Shown piece by piece: positions 22,062 through 35,280 of a stretch of DNA of 64,000 nt. How positions within the stretch are numbered: the first letter of the stretch is position 1; every line of letters begins with the position of its first letter. Made by a program: the position numbers and the translations under genes. The stretch comes from Kappaphycus alvarezii (Eukaryota; Rhodophyta; Florideophyceae; Gigartinales; Solieriaceae), in the NCBI GenBank assembly GCA_002205965.3, contig NADL03000784.1, positions 930,001 through 994,000 of the forward strand. Reading direction: 5' to 3'. Below the pieces are notes generated by a model, which saw nothing but the letters and a program-made list of their open reading frames with translations, was not told the DNA's origin and searched no databases.

Positions 22062-22963
22062 GTGATTACAATCGATCAAATAAATGATTTAGTGGCCTGT
22101 GTCACTTCCCTTGTGAAGAAAAAATATTCCATGGATAAAAACCCGTTTTCGATTCATCTCAACAATTTTCATCGCGAGTTGGCAAGTGCTGAAAACGCGG
22201 CGAGTCGATTAACTTGGAATTATTTTTCTCCGCATAACTTTAATGGTTTTTCAGCTATCCATTCAGAAAAATTAAGTGGCTTTGTATACCAACCTGCCGA
22301 TCAAGTTCATTTCAAAATTTTCGATAATGATACTATAGCCCTATTACTTTTACAGGTGTTTTCGGTTCGAAGCATTTCAAAAATCATGCTTAGCCGACAG
22401 GATCACAACACGGATGAAATAGTTTCTATGAAAAGAGGTAGTTTAGTGAAAAAAGTGAAAAGCATTTAGCTACATTACTTGGAATGACTGCTAAGTGCTT
22501 AATCGTCAATTTTCGAAAAAACAACCGAATTTAAGTTCTGGTAGGTGTACGCACCTTGAAAAATCTGTCGCGCCTCCTTCAGTACTAAAATGTTTCGAAA
22601 AGCCAAAAGTAATCAATAAAGGATACGCCGAAAGGGTAAGTGATGAAATATTTAAGGGTTGGGTTGCTATTAAAAGACTAGTTATGAGCAGTTTTGATGA
22701 AAATATTTTCAGGAATTGGGTATTTTTTCATCAACTTGGTCCGGGATAACCATCAAAATTATCCGACGGGGGAATTAATTGTTCACTTTTACGATGAGCG
22801 CTGCTTCGATCTGGTATCAAGTGCTCTACCGGAGCCTAAGACTGCACTAATTCTTAAAATAGCGCTACGGGATCAGAGCAGCAATATCTGGCGGCTACTA
22901 GATGCATTTTTGTTTGGAGAAGTAAGAAAATACGCTAAAGTATCTGTTATACGGCCGTTTTAA
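22062..22963 (+). other. Unidentified ORF cluster
   Basis: Three plus-strand frames lie end to end with overlaps. The 135-codon one (22062-22469) begins MITIDQINDLVACVTSLVKK. The 84-codon one (22495-22749) contains SDEIFKGWVAIKRLVMSS. The 89-codon one (22694-22963) contains ELIVHFYDERCFDLVSSALP. Their collinearity suggests one decayed gene of about 300 codons, in an AT-rich setting. I recognise no domain, and a retroelement gag is as likely as anything. Confidence 0.3.
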
Positions 22964-25900
22964 AGCACATTTTTTAATTTTTCAAAAAAATTCAAGAAAG
23001 CGGTATATTCTCCGTGACTGTAACACAGTTAAATAATCCTACGAGAAGGAAGTAAACGGAAAGCATTGGAAATTTATTCAGAAGAACTGAACTCCGGGCT
23101 TCTAATGCTGCTGCGCCGGCTGAATATAAAGTCCTCAAATAGTTCGGTTCGTAATATTTGATTATGTTTAAAGAATCGGTTCACAAGGCAGCATAAATCA
23201 TTCCACATATGAAATAAAATTGGTCACCGGAACCTGCTGTGAAATTTGAATCTTTAGAAAACACTATTTGCATTCAAGTCTCTCGTCCAGATATCGCACT
23301 TCTGGTGTAGTCTATTGAAGGCAATTGGCGCGATAATGAAGCCGAAAAACTTAATTTAGAGGTATGCAGGAAGGGAGCAGGGTCAGAGCTGTCTCAGAAA
23401 AGGGTGTTAATTGACTAAATATCGAGACTCAAAGCGAAATATCCCATTGTAAGCTATGATGGGGATTTTGGATACCTAAATTGCATTAAGAACGTAGTTG
23501 GACAATATTAAACAGTCCATACCAGAAAATTTTAGCTTTTAAATTAAGTTGTAATGTTTAGTATGGGCTTTTTATGAAACAGTTTGCGGCTTTGCAAATT
23601 TGGTTTAGCATCTTTCCCATTTATGCTGCTTCGTGCAAATAAATTTTTTTGATTATTTTACTCTGTTCCTATTGCTTATAGTTACTACTTATTTATAATT
23701 ACACCATCAAAAGAATTAAAATAAATTATTAAATTGAACTAAAACTCTTTTTATTAGAACCTTTCTTCGTTGCATATTCCCAATACTCTCTCGTTCTGAA
23801 AAATATTCAGAGGAAAAAAACCGGGGCTTGAAACCACAAATTGTCTGGCGCGCCGTCCTTCTCTTTTCCAACTCGAGTACTTGTCCATTCCAACAGGAGT
23901 TTTCCTAGAATATTTTTCGCGAATTATGTGGCCAAATTTCAAGTTCAGTTTAGTTGTGGGTGAGCTCCCTGGAGTTCAGAATTTCTAATAACTCTTGCAA
24001 TATGCGCCTTTCTCTGGTACTGAAACAGCGAGTCACGGGTCCGCTTGGCTTGACGTGCCCAAGACTGTACAAATAATTCGTTATTCATATCAAAATTGGA
24101 TCACGCAGAAAATCCCCATGAAAAAGACATATCAAATACTTTTCATAGAGTAATTACTAAGCCACTCCCTTTAAGCTACCGATCTACAGAGCTTACAATT
24201 CAGAAATCGAAGCCACATAATTACAATACATATGCAAGAACAGGACAGTATCAAATATAAAAATCAAGACGCATTTTGCACCGTGTTTACTGTAGGAAAT
24301 TAATATATTGTACCACTGTACTCATGTTTAAGTGCCATTCGTTGGTCTTACATATACCTTCAACAGTAAAAAGGCTATAAAAATACTTGTGTTTGAAGCA
24401 ATTAACTGGTTTTAGGTTTTTTTGCCGCTTTTTCTTTTCATACTGTTGTTTTTGGCACGTTTTTTATGGTGTTACTACAGCTTCTTAGCCAAAATTTCTA
24501 CTCCTCAACTCCCTATATTCGAACTTTGTGCGTATTTCTTGAATATTTTTGAATCCTGCGGTCACTTTATCCGATGCAGTACAGGTAATATTATGGTGAA
24601 CAGGCCCTGTGAGAGATAATGTAAAGTTCCTGTGTCCCTACTCGAGAGCGAAGTAGGTTGTTGGATAGAAAGGGTTAATTGGAGCCATTTTTCATGAGGT
24701 CCAGTGCCGCTATTCATAACGATGGCACTGTTGATTTCCTCCTGCTGGTGAAAAGAGCCATTTGGACCGGTTGTATAAAATTTCTCTGACCTACTGGTAT
24801 TCGAAGTTACATTTAACTTCCTAATACTCCGAAGAAAAGCCATTGGACCATTTTAGTTTTGGCCCTTAACTCAGTGTACACATCGAGCAGGCAAATTACA
24901 TGAAAATTGTTACGCTCCTTGGAGTCTGAAAAACTATATCTAACTTGATACCCTACCATTCTAGCTTTAGTTTTCGAAGTAAATCACTTCACGTAATTGG
25001 GTTTTCTGTGGTTGTGTCTGGGACATAACTAAAATGCATTGTAGTAAGCGAAATGATGCCAATAAAGATATCAGAAAAGATCATGAAATGTGACCCTCAG
25101 TAAAGATATTTTTGCAACAAAAAAGCTGAAGTTATCCACTTTAATGAGTATTGCAGAATTTTGACCATAACACAGTGAGGATAATCTTAATTTAACTACT
25201 TTACCAAGATAATGCTCGACTTGACATACCAACTGAAACGGATGACACATTTTCGAAGACGGCGTGCTTATTCTAACATATGTCTTCCCCCGAAGAAATT
25301 CCACTCCTTGAAAAGATGTAAATGGACCACTTACGTCTTTTCAAGCCTTTTATAACGATCTATTTCAGCTACATACACTTCCCTCAACTCCAGCCCCATT
25401 AAGTCTCATAGACTCTGCTTCTCTGCTTATAAACACTCCTGGACGAAATGCGTGCTCCGATTCATCCTTCCACGATTTCCGCATCTATAAAAATAGAACT
25501 TAAACATCGCTTGGTACTGACAAAAAAAAGGTGGCATACTTTCGAGGTATGCCCTGGCAGATGGCTTGATTTCTATTTGGAATTTTTCGCGCCGCGAAAG
25601 CTCACATCGCGGGAAATGTGAGATTCAGAAAATATTTCGCGATTATACTGCGACAAAAAACTTAATAGCATTCACAGAAATAACCTTCAAAGCACCCAGG
25701 ACCGGTATAAAGCATTCAAGATGCATTTGAAAGAAATGACTCTGCAGAAAGGCTTCTCGCAGGGTTTGAAGGTGAAGTAGGGGAGCTCTTCGAGTTCCTA
25801 ATTCTTATGGCCGCACTTCAAAAGGTTATTGAGGAAGAGAGGGAGGTTAGCATCCAGTCTCCTATCCGTGCGAAGCTCACAATAAAATTTTTAACCAAAT

Positions 25901-27094
25901 ATAATGCTAATAATGAAGTTTCATTATATTGAAGACTTTCTTACGATACATATACCGCAAATTCAGTGAAAATTTTCATATCAGTAGAATTTAACATGTC
26001 TCACACATAAACTCTAGGTTTTTTAGGGGTTTCAAACTGCATAGTGTTTATAAAGACCATGCTTAGGACCCGCATTTAGCTCTTTAGTATTCGGGGGAAA
26101 TTGGTTGCCTCGAAGCCTTTGATTAAGCATCAAATGAACATTACATGTTGAATAAATCATTTAAGAATACAAAATGCTTTGAATTTTGTATGAAATAAGT
26201 CTTAATTTTCAAAGAGTTCTGATTAGAATGAAACAATTTCAAGATCTTTTTCTAAAAAATGGGTGCAAATATAACAAGAATAAATATATTCCTCTTGTAT
26301 TCCTAGGAGAGCTCTCAGAAACTGTTGATGTAAGTATCGCAGATAGAGGCTATAGGCAGTTTCTCATACTTCTTTTTCTAGTAAGAGAAGGTACCATTCG
26401 ATCATACATTTACCAATCGTAGATAAGTTTCTATTAATTGCAGAAAAAGGCGAAGTTAAAAAAGGAGGCAGTTAATATCAACATGAGGAAGATCTGCTGG
26501 TACAAAGTGAATCAATGAGGTTAAGTTCGGTAACTTGTGATCCAGATCTCTTAAATTTAGATGTCTCTAATTGATAATTATTCTCTGTCAGGGTTCTTTT
26601 TAAAAGACGCCCGGGGAAAAATTCAAGGATCAGTATTAATTTGCAAAACGAACGTTTATAGCTGTAGCGGTGCATCAACTTGGTATATACCAGTTTAAGA
26701 AATTATTCAATCTTTGTACTTCATCCCGGATGAGATCCCCCCTAAACTTCCGTGTTCAGGTTTAATGGGATTCATTTAGGAGAAACTTGCTGTTTGACAA
26801 AATTTGTAATCAAAAATTGCTTGCTACTTCAATTCACGACTCAGAGGAATCTATTTATGACTCGGGTAAATTTTAGGACGTAATTGAATCATAATTGATA
26901 TTCAAAATGTTCTGAAAGTAGATAAATGCTGTTCATACTGTTTTATTACAATTATTTTCAGAGTCACTACCACCGTTGCCGTGGTTTGTGGATAAATTGC
27001 TATTGGATTTAATATTACAAATTCACGGGGCTCACATAAGCATCATTTGCAAAATGATCAAGACAGAAGGAAAAAGCTTGTTTCAGTGCTTAAA

Positions 27095-27180
27095 GGAAGT
27101 ATTTTTGGGTGTTCTAATAGTTAAAAGACATGGTCAGCTGTTTCCGTCTCTACATGTATCAGTCGCGGATTGACTGGCCA
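27095..27180 (+). repeat. Dispersed repeat, inverted partner at 35032-35110
   Basis: AAAGACATGGTCAGCTGTTT (from 27124) is identical to the reverse complement near 35090-35071. The surrounding 80 bp also align clearly. The translated segment keeps RHGQLFP in both copies. Confidence 0.7.
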
Positions 27181-30100
27181 GAGAGAAAAGGTACAGAACG
27201 AACAACTTTCCTCGGAGGGATGGCTTTAATTTCAACTATAGCAATGATTTCAATTACTTCATACTGTTCCAGTATGCCCTTTTCGGAGTATTTTGGTTCT
27301 CTGCAGTACATTTTAATAGACTAAGTATATCGAATAGTAAAACATCCAAACCTTCTCTATTCAAATGAAAGCACTGTGCTACGGGCACTGTCCAGGAAGA
27401 AGTCGATGTAAAAATTTTTTAATGGGATGTTTGGGGAAAATAATCTAGGCTGATCAGCTTTCCTTTGTGCTAAATAGCTCTAATATATCTGCTCGAAAGT
27501 AAAATTCCAAGAGGCATGCAAATCTAAATATCAACAGTAATCTATTCTATTCGAAACAGAACCAAATTTTGGGTGCCTTGTGAGCACATAAAGCACCTCG
27601 ATCCTATACTTGTAGACAAAACAATAAACTAAGTCCTTTACGCATCAAGTTTCGAATTTTCGCCACTTTCGTGTAGTTTTTCTTATAGGCAAGGAAAATC
27701 TTTCAGAAGTATCGCAGTAGCCATATATAAAAACTTATGCTTTTTTGGATTTGCTTGCCAAGATTACTCTTTCCTCCTTCCTTCGCTGAAATTTACAAAA
27801 AGAATTCTGTGAGGGAAAAATTTCCAATTTGGAAAACCGTCAAGAGCAGCGCATAGTCCGGGATGCCATTTATTATTGTTAAGCTAATCAAGTAAATTGT
27901 TCAATTAATATAATATAAACCCAATAGTCGTGTGGATTTCAGTGTATAAGAGCTCAAATTTTGGGAAATTCTTACCGAAAACATGAAACGAAAGCAAATT
28001 ATTCTCGGCAAAACATGGAAACTCAACAGTATTTCCCAACTCTATTTCTTGGAGGATTGTAGAAAGTAAATACATTTTACATACATTTTACATGATAGTA
28101 ATAGGGATAAATCTCCGGGAAAGAGACTCTCACAGTCAGTTATCCTAAAAAGGGGGTGTTTTAAGCGACAAAAGTGCTGCTGCATGAATATAGTTGCGAA
28201 AACGCGACAGGATTTATATACACCTAGGATCAAGTGGCTAAAATTGAATATATAAGGGTCAGATACTACCAACTACCATCAATGCTCAGCAACCAAGGAA
28301 AAAGAAATTATTCTTAGGTAAAAGGTTGACTCTCAACTTCTAAACCATGTAGATCTGCACTTCAAATTGTATCTTAACTTGCTTGCCCTCTCCAAGACAA
28401 AGACTTCTGCCCAGCTTTTATAGACTCTTTGGCTAACCTAAAACTTTTAAACAGACATACTAAATATGATAAAATGAGTTTAAATGAATTTTGTCGACGA
28501 TATTGACTAGAGGGAAGATATTATCAAGTTAAATATCTAGGTGCCCCCTTAGGAGCTCCTTCTCAACGAGCTATAATTTAATTGACACTTAAATAGTGTC
28601 TCACAATTGAGCTTAGTATCTTCAGGTACCTTTGTCTGTACTGTCTTCAATTATCGTCTGATCGTCACAAAATAAAAAATCGCGCCATGAATTTGCCACG
28701 ATGACATAATTAAAAATCATTCACATTCAAATGCAGTATCCAGTTTAGGTCCTCTTTCTGATACTATTCCGCTGGTACATTTTTTGTGCATATCGACGGG
28801 GAACATTTCAGATCCTGAATGATTAAATGATGTCACTCAATAGGGGGAAATGTTTGTGTTGGTTTACTGCGAGTGGAACATAGGGTAAAGTTTCCATTAG
28901 CCTATGCAGTGTGGCGCGCTCAATAGTGTTTTGTATCAATCCGGATTCTGCCTTGAGACGACGGCAGAACATTTGATGTACGCTGATAAACTTTACAGCA
29001 GCTTCGGAGAAAAAGAAACGGAAGAGCAACTGTAAGTTCCAAACTTTGGTGGAGAAGAAGCATTCGGTTGAAATCGAATAAATCTTTCACGAGTAAAAAT
29101 ACCCAGATCTTTCCCACTTTTCGGGGGTTTCGGTCTTCCTTTGACTGCCCCGACTACGATTTGTGGCGCTCAGAGGATACGCAAGTCTATAACGCAGCGA
29201 AAGGAAATATTCAGGTCTTTGGTCGTGTCCCCAACTCAAAGTTCAGAATGGAGAGGAAAGGGTGAAGGTTTTTCTTTGGAATAGTGCAAGCTTAGCGGAG
29301 AGGTCGTCCAGATGGTTTTTTTCTTCCATAGGGCGCTGCCTTTACTTTTAGTTATCTAGCCTAAAAGTCAAGGGAAGCCTGACTCCGGCAGGTCAGCCGG
29401 AGGCGTGCACCTCCAACTCAGAGTCGCTCTGTGAGTGCCAAGTACCCATTCATATCAAAATGGTAATTATGAACAATCAGAATGAAAGTTCAGGTCGGCA
29501 GTCGCCACTCGTCGCGAGCAGTACAACCGCCTCCCTCTATACGTCCCGTGTATTGGGTGTTCTACGCGTTGCGCGTAGCTTTCCACCGTGCGTCGCGCAA
29601 GGTGGGCATCCTCGATCGCTGCTGTTCAACGGAGCAAACATGTATGCTTTCTAACCTGGCTTAGATAGCTGTGCGCTACAAATGTACACCTTTGGATACG
29701 AACTGACATAGGTTCCAGAATATCTTGCTGGGATTTTGGCAGTCCCCCTGGTACACTACTTGCTCTACATCAAATACAAATATTGTAAGCCTCCAAATCC
29801 TCCAAACGAAGACTGGGACACGACGAAAACTAGAAACCTGCAATCAATGCTAAGTCCTGCATCAAGAAGTGGCGTGATATCAAGGAGACGGCATCTCTAT
29901 AGTGATCCAAAGGAGCACGCAAAGCCTATATGAGCTCAAAGTTTCCAAATGGATGATAAACAGCTTCCATGTGTGGTATTCGTCGTACATAATGCATTTT
30001 TTCAAACTTGAAAGTGTTATTATACGTGACCATGCATCAATCTGTTGATCAGTTAAATTTTAATACAACTTCAAGGTTCAAACTCTCCCACTACTTGCAT

Positions 30101-32201
30101 TAGTCCCACCTTATTTATCCATCTTCGGTCTTTGGGACAGCATTTTATTTAATTTGATCTGCAAATGGAGCTAACTTAACATAGGAGAGGCGGTAAGGTT
30201 CCTGTTGTGAAATCCGCTGACGATGGTGTCATATTCCATACTACAGTGAGGCGTAGAGGAACTGGGTCCTGATAGTAACAGAGAATGGTAACAGTAGAGT
30301 CCCAAGAGGATTCAGTCTTGTTGGAACAGGCATTTAGAGAAGGCTATGACAGGCACGCAAAAGTGAAATGGGGTCGGTTTACTGCGATTGGTGGGAGTTT
30401 TTGGAGTCCTACTTTGCGTTCAAACCATGTTTGAAGATCTAAAGTACTAGTAATGGAGCATTTATACCAACTAAAAAGTAGCCAGTAGCCCGTTCAATAA
30501 GCAGGCCGCGTCAGAGGTGGCCATTAACGCGGTGTGTCGTTGAAGATGGTCCTCATCCTAGATTATTTCTCAATTGCTAGGCTCCCGGCCGATCCGCAGA
30601 AGTCCTTGACGTTAAAGAACGCATCGAGTGCCACCCTCTGAGCGTGGATGTAAGTTCCGCGACGAGCCTGTTCCTACCAAGAAACTCTGCTATGAACTCC
30701 TGTTATTTTCTTAGCTTTTCAGTTTAGTCTGCCTTCAAGCTCGTGATGGAGTTAAAGATTCTCCACCTGAGGTAATAAGGGGCCAGTGGGTTCACGAAAG
30801 GCTAGGAAGGTTTAGGTGTTTTACTCCAGGAAGATATATCCGATCTGTCCATAGTTTTCCGTCAACCACAATCGACTCACGTTCAAGAAAGTTCTATCAA
30901 AGTAATCAGTTCCGCCTGCAGCCTGCAGCCTGCGTTGCACTAATGTCTCGCCTTTTCTTGTGTTTCCCGTTCAACTGGGGCTCGATGGCGTGATGACTTG
31001 CTCCGAGGCCAACATCGTTACCCAGTAAAGCGACCAGGTCATCGTGGCCGTCGCCTCGCTGAGAATCGTATCTTCAGTGTATCAGCTGGTCTTCACAGAC
31101 CCCCAGGGTTTCTGGACACTCTACCTTTAGATATAGAGTTCCTGGTTCAAACAATGAGGTCAGACAAAAGTATTTGAACCATACAGAGAAATTTCGGGTG
31201 CTTTCAGCAGTCACTAAAGGTTTTCGCTTCTAGCTCCCAAACAAAAAGGCTATGTAAGCGATTTCTGCCGTCCTCAGTCACCGGCTTATCAACTTAACAG
31301 GAGACCAAAACTGCATTTACCCTTAGGAAATCATCTTGCCGCCCTGCAGAAAGGCTTTCCCCTAGTATTTTTTGCTCAAATCCCCCCCCGAAAATGAAAA
31401 TAACTGTCGCAATCGAGAAGTTTACCTTGGGCGACTGCCGTAAATAAACCTTCCGGGCCTCAAAAACGTAACGGGAGCCAAGAAATGGGTCAACTGTCTC
31501 CCCAGAGCAGTAAAATAAATGGAATGTATGTTAGCTGGAGAACTCAAACTGAAGGAGAATTGGTGGCGGAGAGAAAACATAATGCGTTTATTTTTATTTC
31601 AAACTGTGAATAATCTCTCAATACACACGAGAACGAGAGCCAAAGTCATTCACTCAGTCCATTTCATAAACACATTGTCCTTTGCAGAACCGCCTATCCG
31701 ATACTTACTTTGGTCTGCTAACTTTGGTCACAAACAAACATCGACCTGCTCTAGAAATCTTAAGAGATTCTCTCCAGATCCTTTTCTACTGTTAGATGAC
31801 TGTAAAAGCCAGGCAGCTTTTCCGATGTCATGGGGCTGGCAAGAGCTGTCGCGAATAAAGCCATGACGCATTTCTGGAGGGCGAGCCAATTCTTTTGGGA
31901 CTTGACGTCGCTCTAGAGATATACTCCCTAAGGCGGCCTGTTTGTTGCCTTGTCTTCCCACATCTTTCTAGATAGAATGAAGACGTCTGCTGTATTCTCT
32001 GTTGCATAATGCATTTTTCACAAAATCCCCTCGTTCTCAGCCTTTCAAGCTCCCACATTAAACACACCACTTATTCTCACGTTGCGCGATAAATAGAACA
32101 ATAAAGATGTACTGGAGAGTAACTCTTTTGGGGAGATTCTGAGCGCGTTTTTGGAATGCATCTTTCATCTTGCGGGTGACAAAGTTGTGGCTATAACTTT
32201 G

Positions 32202-32882
32202 TCCTATTTTTCTATCTGGAGGCACTACTGTCGCTAAACAGAATGAGATATAGATATTTGTAGTGTGTTCAGGTCCAAGAGCTTGAATTCTTACCTCGTT
32301 GCTTCAGAGATTCGTAGTGCGCGAAATCTCGGGTAGTCGAACAGTAGTAGTCCTTCTCACTCACTTTCGTTACTTCAGGGAAAGACTAGTTCCCGGAATA
32401 ATCGACAAGATCAGGTACCTATATGTTCGTTGTTTCAGGAACACAAGATCTTCCGGAGTAATCGAAAGACGTAGGTCTTCAAGATAACGGATGAACCGGG
32501 GACAAGTTGATAGTCCCAGGATACCCGCGGTAAACTTGGGTTGGCAAAGCGTTTTGCAAGAGATGTGTCAGAACTGGTTTTCTTTCTTTCTTCTTCATTC
32601 ACAAATGGTATTCTACTGATCTGAAGTACTACACGCTATGATAATGACTAAATGTTCGTTCTGTGCTTGTGACCGGCTACAGTACAGTCCTGGCATGCTA
32701 CGTAGGCCCAAACCGCTGTTAGTTGACTGATTTGTCCTTCCTTGATGATTCGTGTATAGTCCAGCTCGGACAAATGTCTTCCGTGCCTGCTGTTAAAGGT
32801 CAGGGGTCCTTCTCACCTAGTGACGTGTACGTGGCTAATTGACAGCTAGAACCATGCCCTATTTGTCTATCTGGAGGCACTA
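32202..32882. repeat. Segment bounded by 26-bp direct repeats
   Basis: 32202-32227 and 32857-32882 both end CTATCTGGAGGCACTA and differ at two of 26 positions. The 655-bp spacing could reflect short LTR-like ends or a duplication. Confidence 0.5.
32295..32478 (+). repeat. Degenerate tandem repeat, three units of about 60 bp
   Basis: Units start at 32295, 32364 and 32424. Each has CGTT-xx-TTCAG followed by a CCGGAATAATCGA-like block (CGGGTAGTCGA, CCGGAATAATCGA, CCGGAGTAATCGA). Confidence 0.6.
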
Positions 32883-32978
32883 GCTGCACGGCCGAGGCTC
32901 TTTTATGTTCCAACTTGAACCGCTTTCACCTTGGTGCAGTAATTTAGGTTTCAAATTGGATTTAGATTTGATGAAGTG

Positions 32979-33249
32979 GATATATCTTCCAAGAATAAAA
33001 CACCCAAACCTTTCCTCCGATTTGGTGAAATGGGCGTTGCCGCTCTCGCTAAACAAAAGCAGACGCAAGGAAGAGACGCTTACCGTTCTTTGCCGTAATT
33101 TAGCTGAGCTAGTGCATGCCCAGTAGCGGAAGAGGGAATCCAGAAACTTGCACGCTTAACTTACAAGAAACCCTTCCCAAATTCGCCCGTTAGGACGGCA
33201 GTCGTGAGAAAGAAGAAAGTTTGGGTGTTTTATTCTTGCAAGATATATT
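32979..33249. repeat. Inverted pair of a dispersed 31-bp motif
   Basis: 32979-33009 is nearly the reverse complement of 33219-33249 (core TTTGGGTGTTTTATTCTTG). They face away from each other across about 210 bp. Confidence 0.65.
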
Positions 33250-33599
33250 CGACTCTATCCTAAAGTACTCCAGACAATCACAATCTACTCTAAAGGGCAT
33301 TCCGACAGTAATAGCGGAAGAGCTACGCTTCTGAAAACGCAATCTTAAGAGGGCATTCTGTAACTTTGTATGAAATGCATTTGTCACGTTCAGATGGCGA
33401 AGTTGCTCCGCTGGATCCTGAGAATTTACTTCAGTTGGTACTCAGTCGAACTTTCAATATTATTGTATAGAATTTGTTCATTTTTCTATGTCTGTCCTCT
33501 GGAATTCATTACTAGAGCTATTTGCGCAGACTGCCATGAGCTGGAAGAGGTGGTTTCCCATAGAATTTGGTGAAGACTAATGTATGGATAAAATTGTAC

Positions 33600-34860
33600 T
33601 TGCGCACTGTGACGATAGCTCTTCAGGAAATTCACGGTTGCCTGAAGGATTTCTTTGTCCACAAATATGGTGCAGAGTTCTTATGTTTGCATGGATGTAG
33701 TTACTGATACTTTTTTTGCTGTAGTGGCTTACTACAGTAGTGTTGTGGGTTCGTTCGGTTTGATATTTTCGCCCATTCCGCACCCTTAACATGAGAGCAT
33801 GAGGATCTAGAGTACGTGATCGGAGAGCTTGTGGGAATACCCTCACACGGTACTCGCTGCTTCCATTTGCTGCGGGTCGCGGTAGTGTGCATTGTTCAGT
33901 CTGCAATACAAATTGTTCATGATCTGTACGATCCTTGGAGCTCGTGTGATGGATATAGGTTGGGCTTTACGTGCTGAGTTCATGCCGTAAAATTATTTAC
34001 GATTGCGCCTTATTCTAGAGATTAGTCTTCTTAAGACCTGGACGGGTTTAGAAGGGGATTTTTTTATCTGGTACTTTGTCTGGCGGAGGTTGGCCTTGAT
34101 GGTAGCTGTAGTTTAGTTTGGTGTCAAGCAGGGTCTCCTTTTTTACCTGTTAATCCCTCAGCGGTATTGATTCGGGTGCTTACCGGCCACTGAAGGTTGA
34201 ATGAAGCACGTAAGTTTGCTTGAAGCGATTCCACTGTCATCTAAAAACCTCGCTTGGTTCAGCTTATAATATTTCAATGGGTTTTGCGATTTTCTAATCA
34301 GAGCTTAGCTACATTGTTTTCCAAAGGTTGGCAGTGAGCCAAGGTTCTGACGTAGTAAAGGGTTAACAAGTGAGGGGACGAGGAGTGAGACAGTCTTCGA
34401 ATTGACGTTTATGGGGCTGTGGTAGGTACAGAAGGAATAGGTGAGGGTAGTATTCGTAGTGGTGAGAATGGCTGCAATGAGCCTCCTCTTAACGTTCTGA
34501 GGGTTTAGGACAATGACTGGGTGGGATCTTGAGTCGAGTACGTAATTACGGTTGCCTTAGTCTGTTCCGTCATCAGACGCGGGAGAGGATAGTGTTACAT
34601 GCAGCTTACGGTTTGTAGCTAGTTTAGCATTGTCTATGGATACACTCTTGGCTTCTTTTTATCCTTAATGTAGAGTTTTGAGTCGATCTCTGCACTGGCC
34701 ATCTGGGCATTGAAAGTCGGATACTCCGAAGTTACTTGTAGGAATTTCTTCCATAAGATTGGCTTTGGGGCGTTTGGATCGCCTTTGCAAAATTGTTTGC
34801 TTGATTACGTTCGCCAGAGTCGCATTGTGCTCGGAATATAGGGACATAATTCAACTCTAG
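33600..34860 (-). mobile_element. Copia gag-protease-preintegrase remnant
   Basis: Minus-strand frames read in copia order. Frame 34665-34847 looks gag-like. About 34320-34550 is open and gives YVLDSRSHPVIVLNP...SINV-like...VPSLVNPLLRQNLGSLPTF, the copia protease with its active D-S-G changed to D-S-R. About 33700-33900 gives HYRDPQQME, GYSHKLSD, CSHVKGAEWAK, HYCSKPLQ, the pre-integrase zinc region. Stops separate the parts. Integrase and RT are not identifiable to the left. Confidence 0.6.
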
Positions 34861-35031
34861 GGTCTGCCTCTTTCACGATATTCCGCCCCGTGAAATATGT
34901 AGTTGAATTTATGCACTGAACCATGGGATCTCTTGATTTTTCCTCAGGAACTTTCTGGTAAGGGCTTGCTTCGTTTTTCAAGGCGTCGCTGATGGCGACT
35001 TCTGTAATTTAACGGCACTGAGCAAACCCGT

Positions 35032-35118
35032 CAGCCAATTCGCGACTGCTTCATGTAGCACTGGAAACAGCTGACCATGTCTTTCAAAAATTAAAACACC
35101 CCAAACATTTCCTCCTGA
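35032..35118 (-). repeat. Dispersed repeat, inverted partner of 27095-27180
   Basis: The minus strand encodes VWGVLIFERHGQLFPVLHE, against LGVLIVKRHGQLFPSLHV at 27.1 kb. It is not linked to any identified element. Confidence 0.7.
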
Positions 35119-35280
35119 ACATATTTGGATCTGTTTGGTCTTTTGAAGTGGGCCGAACAAGTGCGCAGCTACAATACTATTTGCATACCTCTGAAACCAT
35201 TCAGCAGCATGCTGTGCAAGTGAGACTGTTCTACAACATCACTTACATAGATGGTTTGAATGCAATTTCACAGGACTGAT

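Larger units (their letters stand above)
22964..33580. other. AT-rich decayed DNA, no intact gene
   Basis: Ten kilobases with no frame above 115 codons. One stretch on the plus strand (about 25730-25930, ERNDSAERLLAGFEGEVGEL and on) reads open but is unrecognised. Short dispersed repeats occur at 27.1, 27.3, 29.1, 29.55, 30.8, 32.98 and 33.22 kb. The density of stops and the parallel with 56.5-60.5 kb suggest very old retroelements. Confidence 0.5.

Noticed and set aside
29330..29450. GC-rich stretch with short hairpins, considered as a tRNA or small RNA gene
   Set aside because: No A/B box pair or cloverleaf could be drawn.
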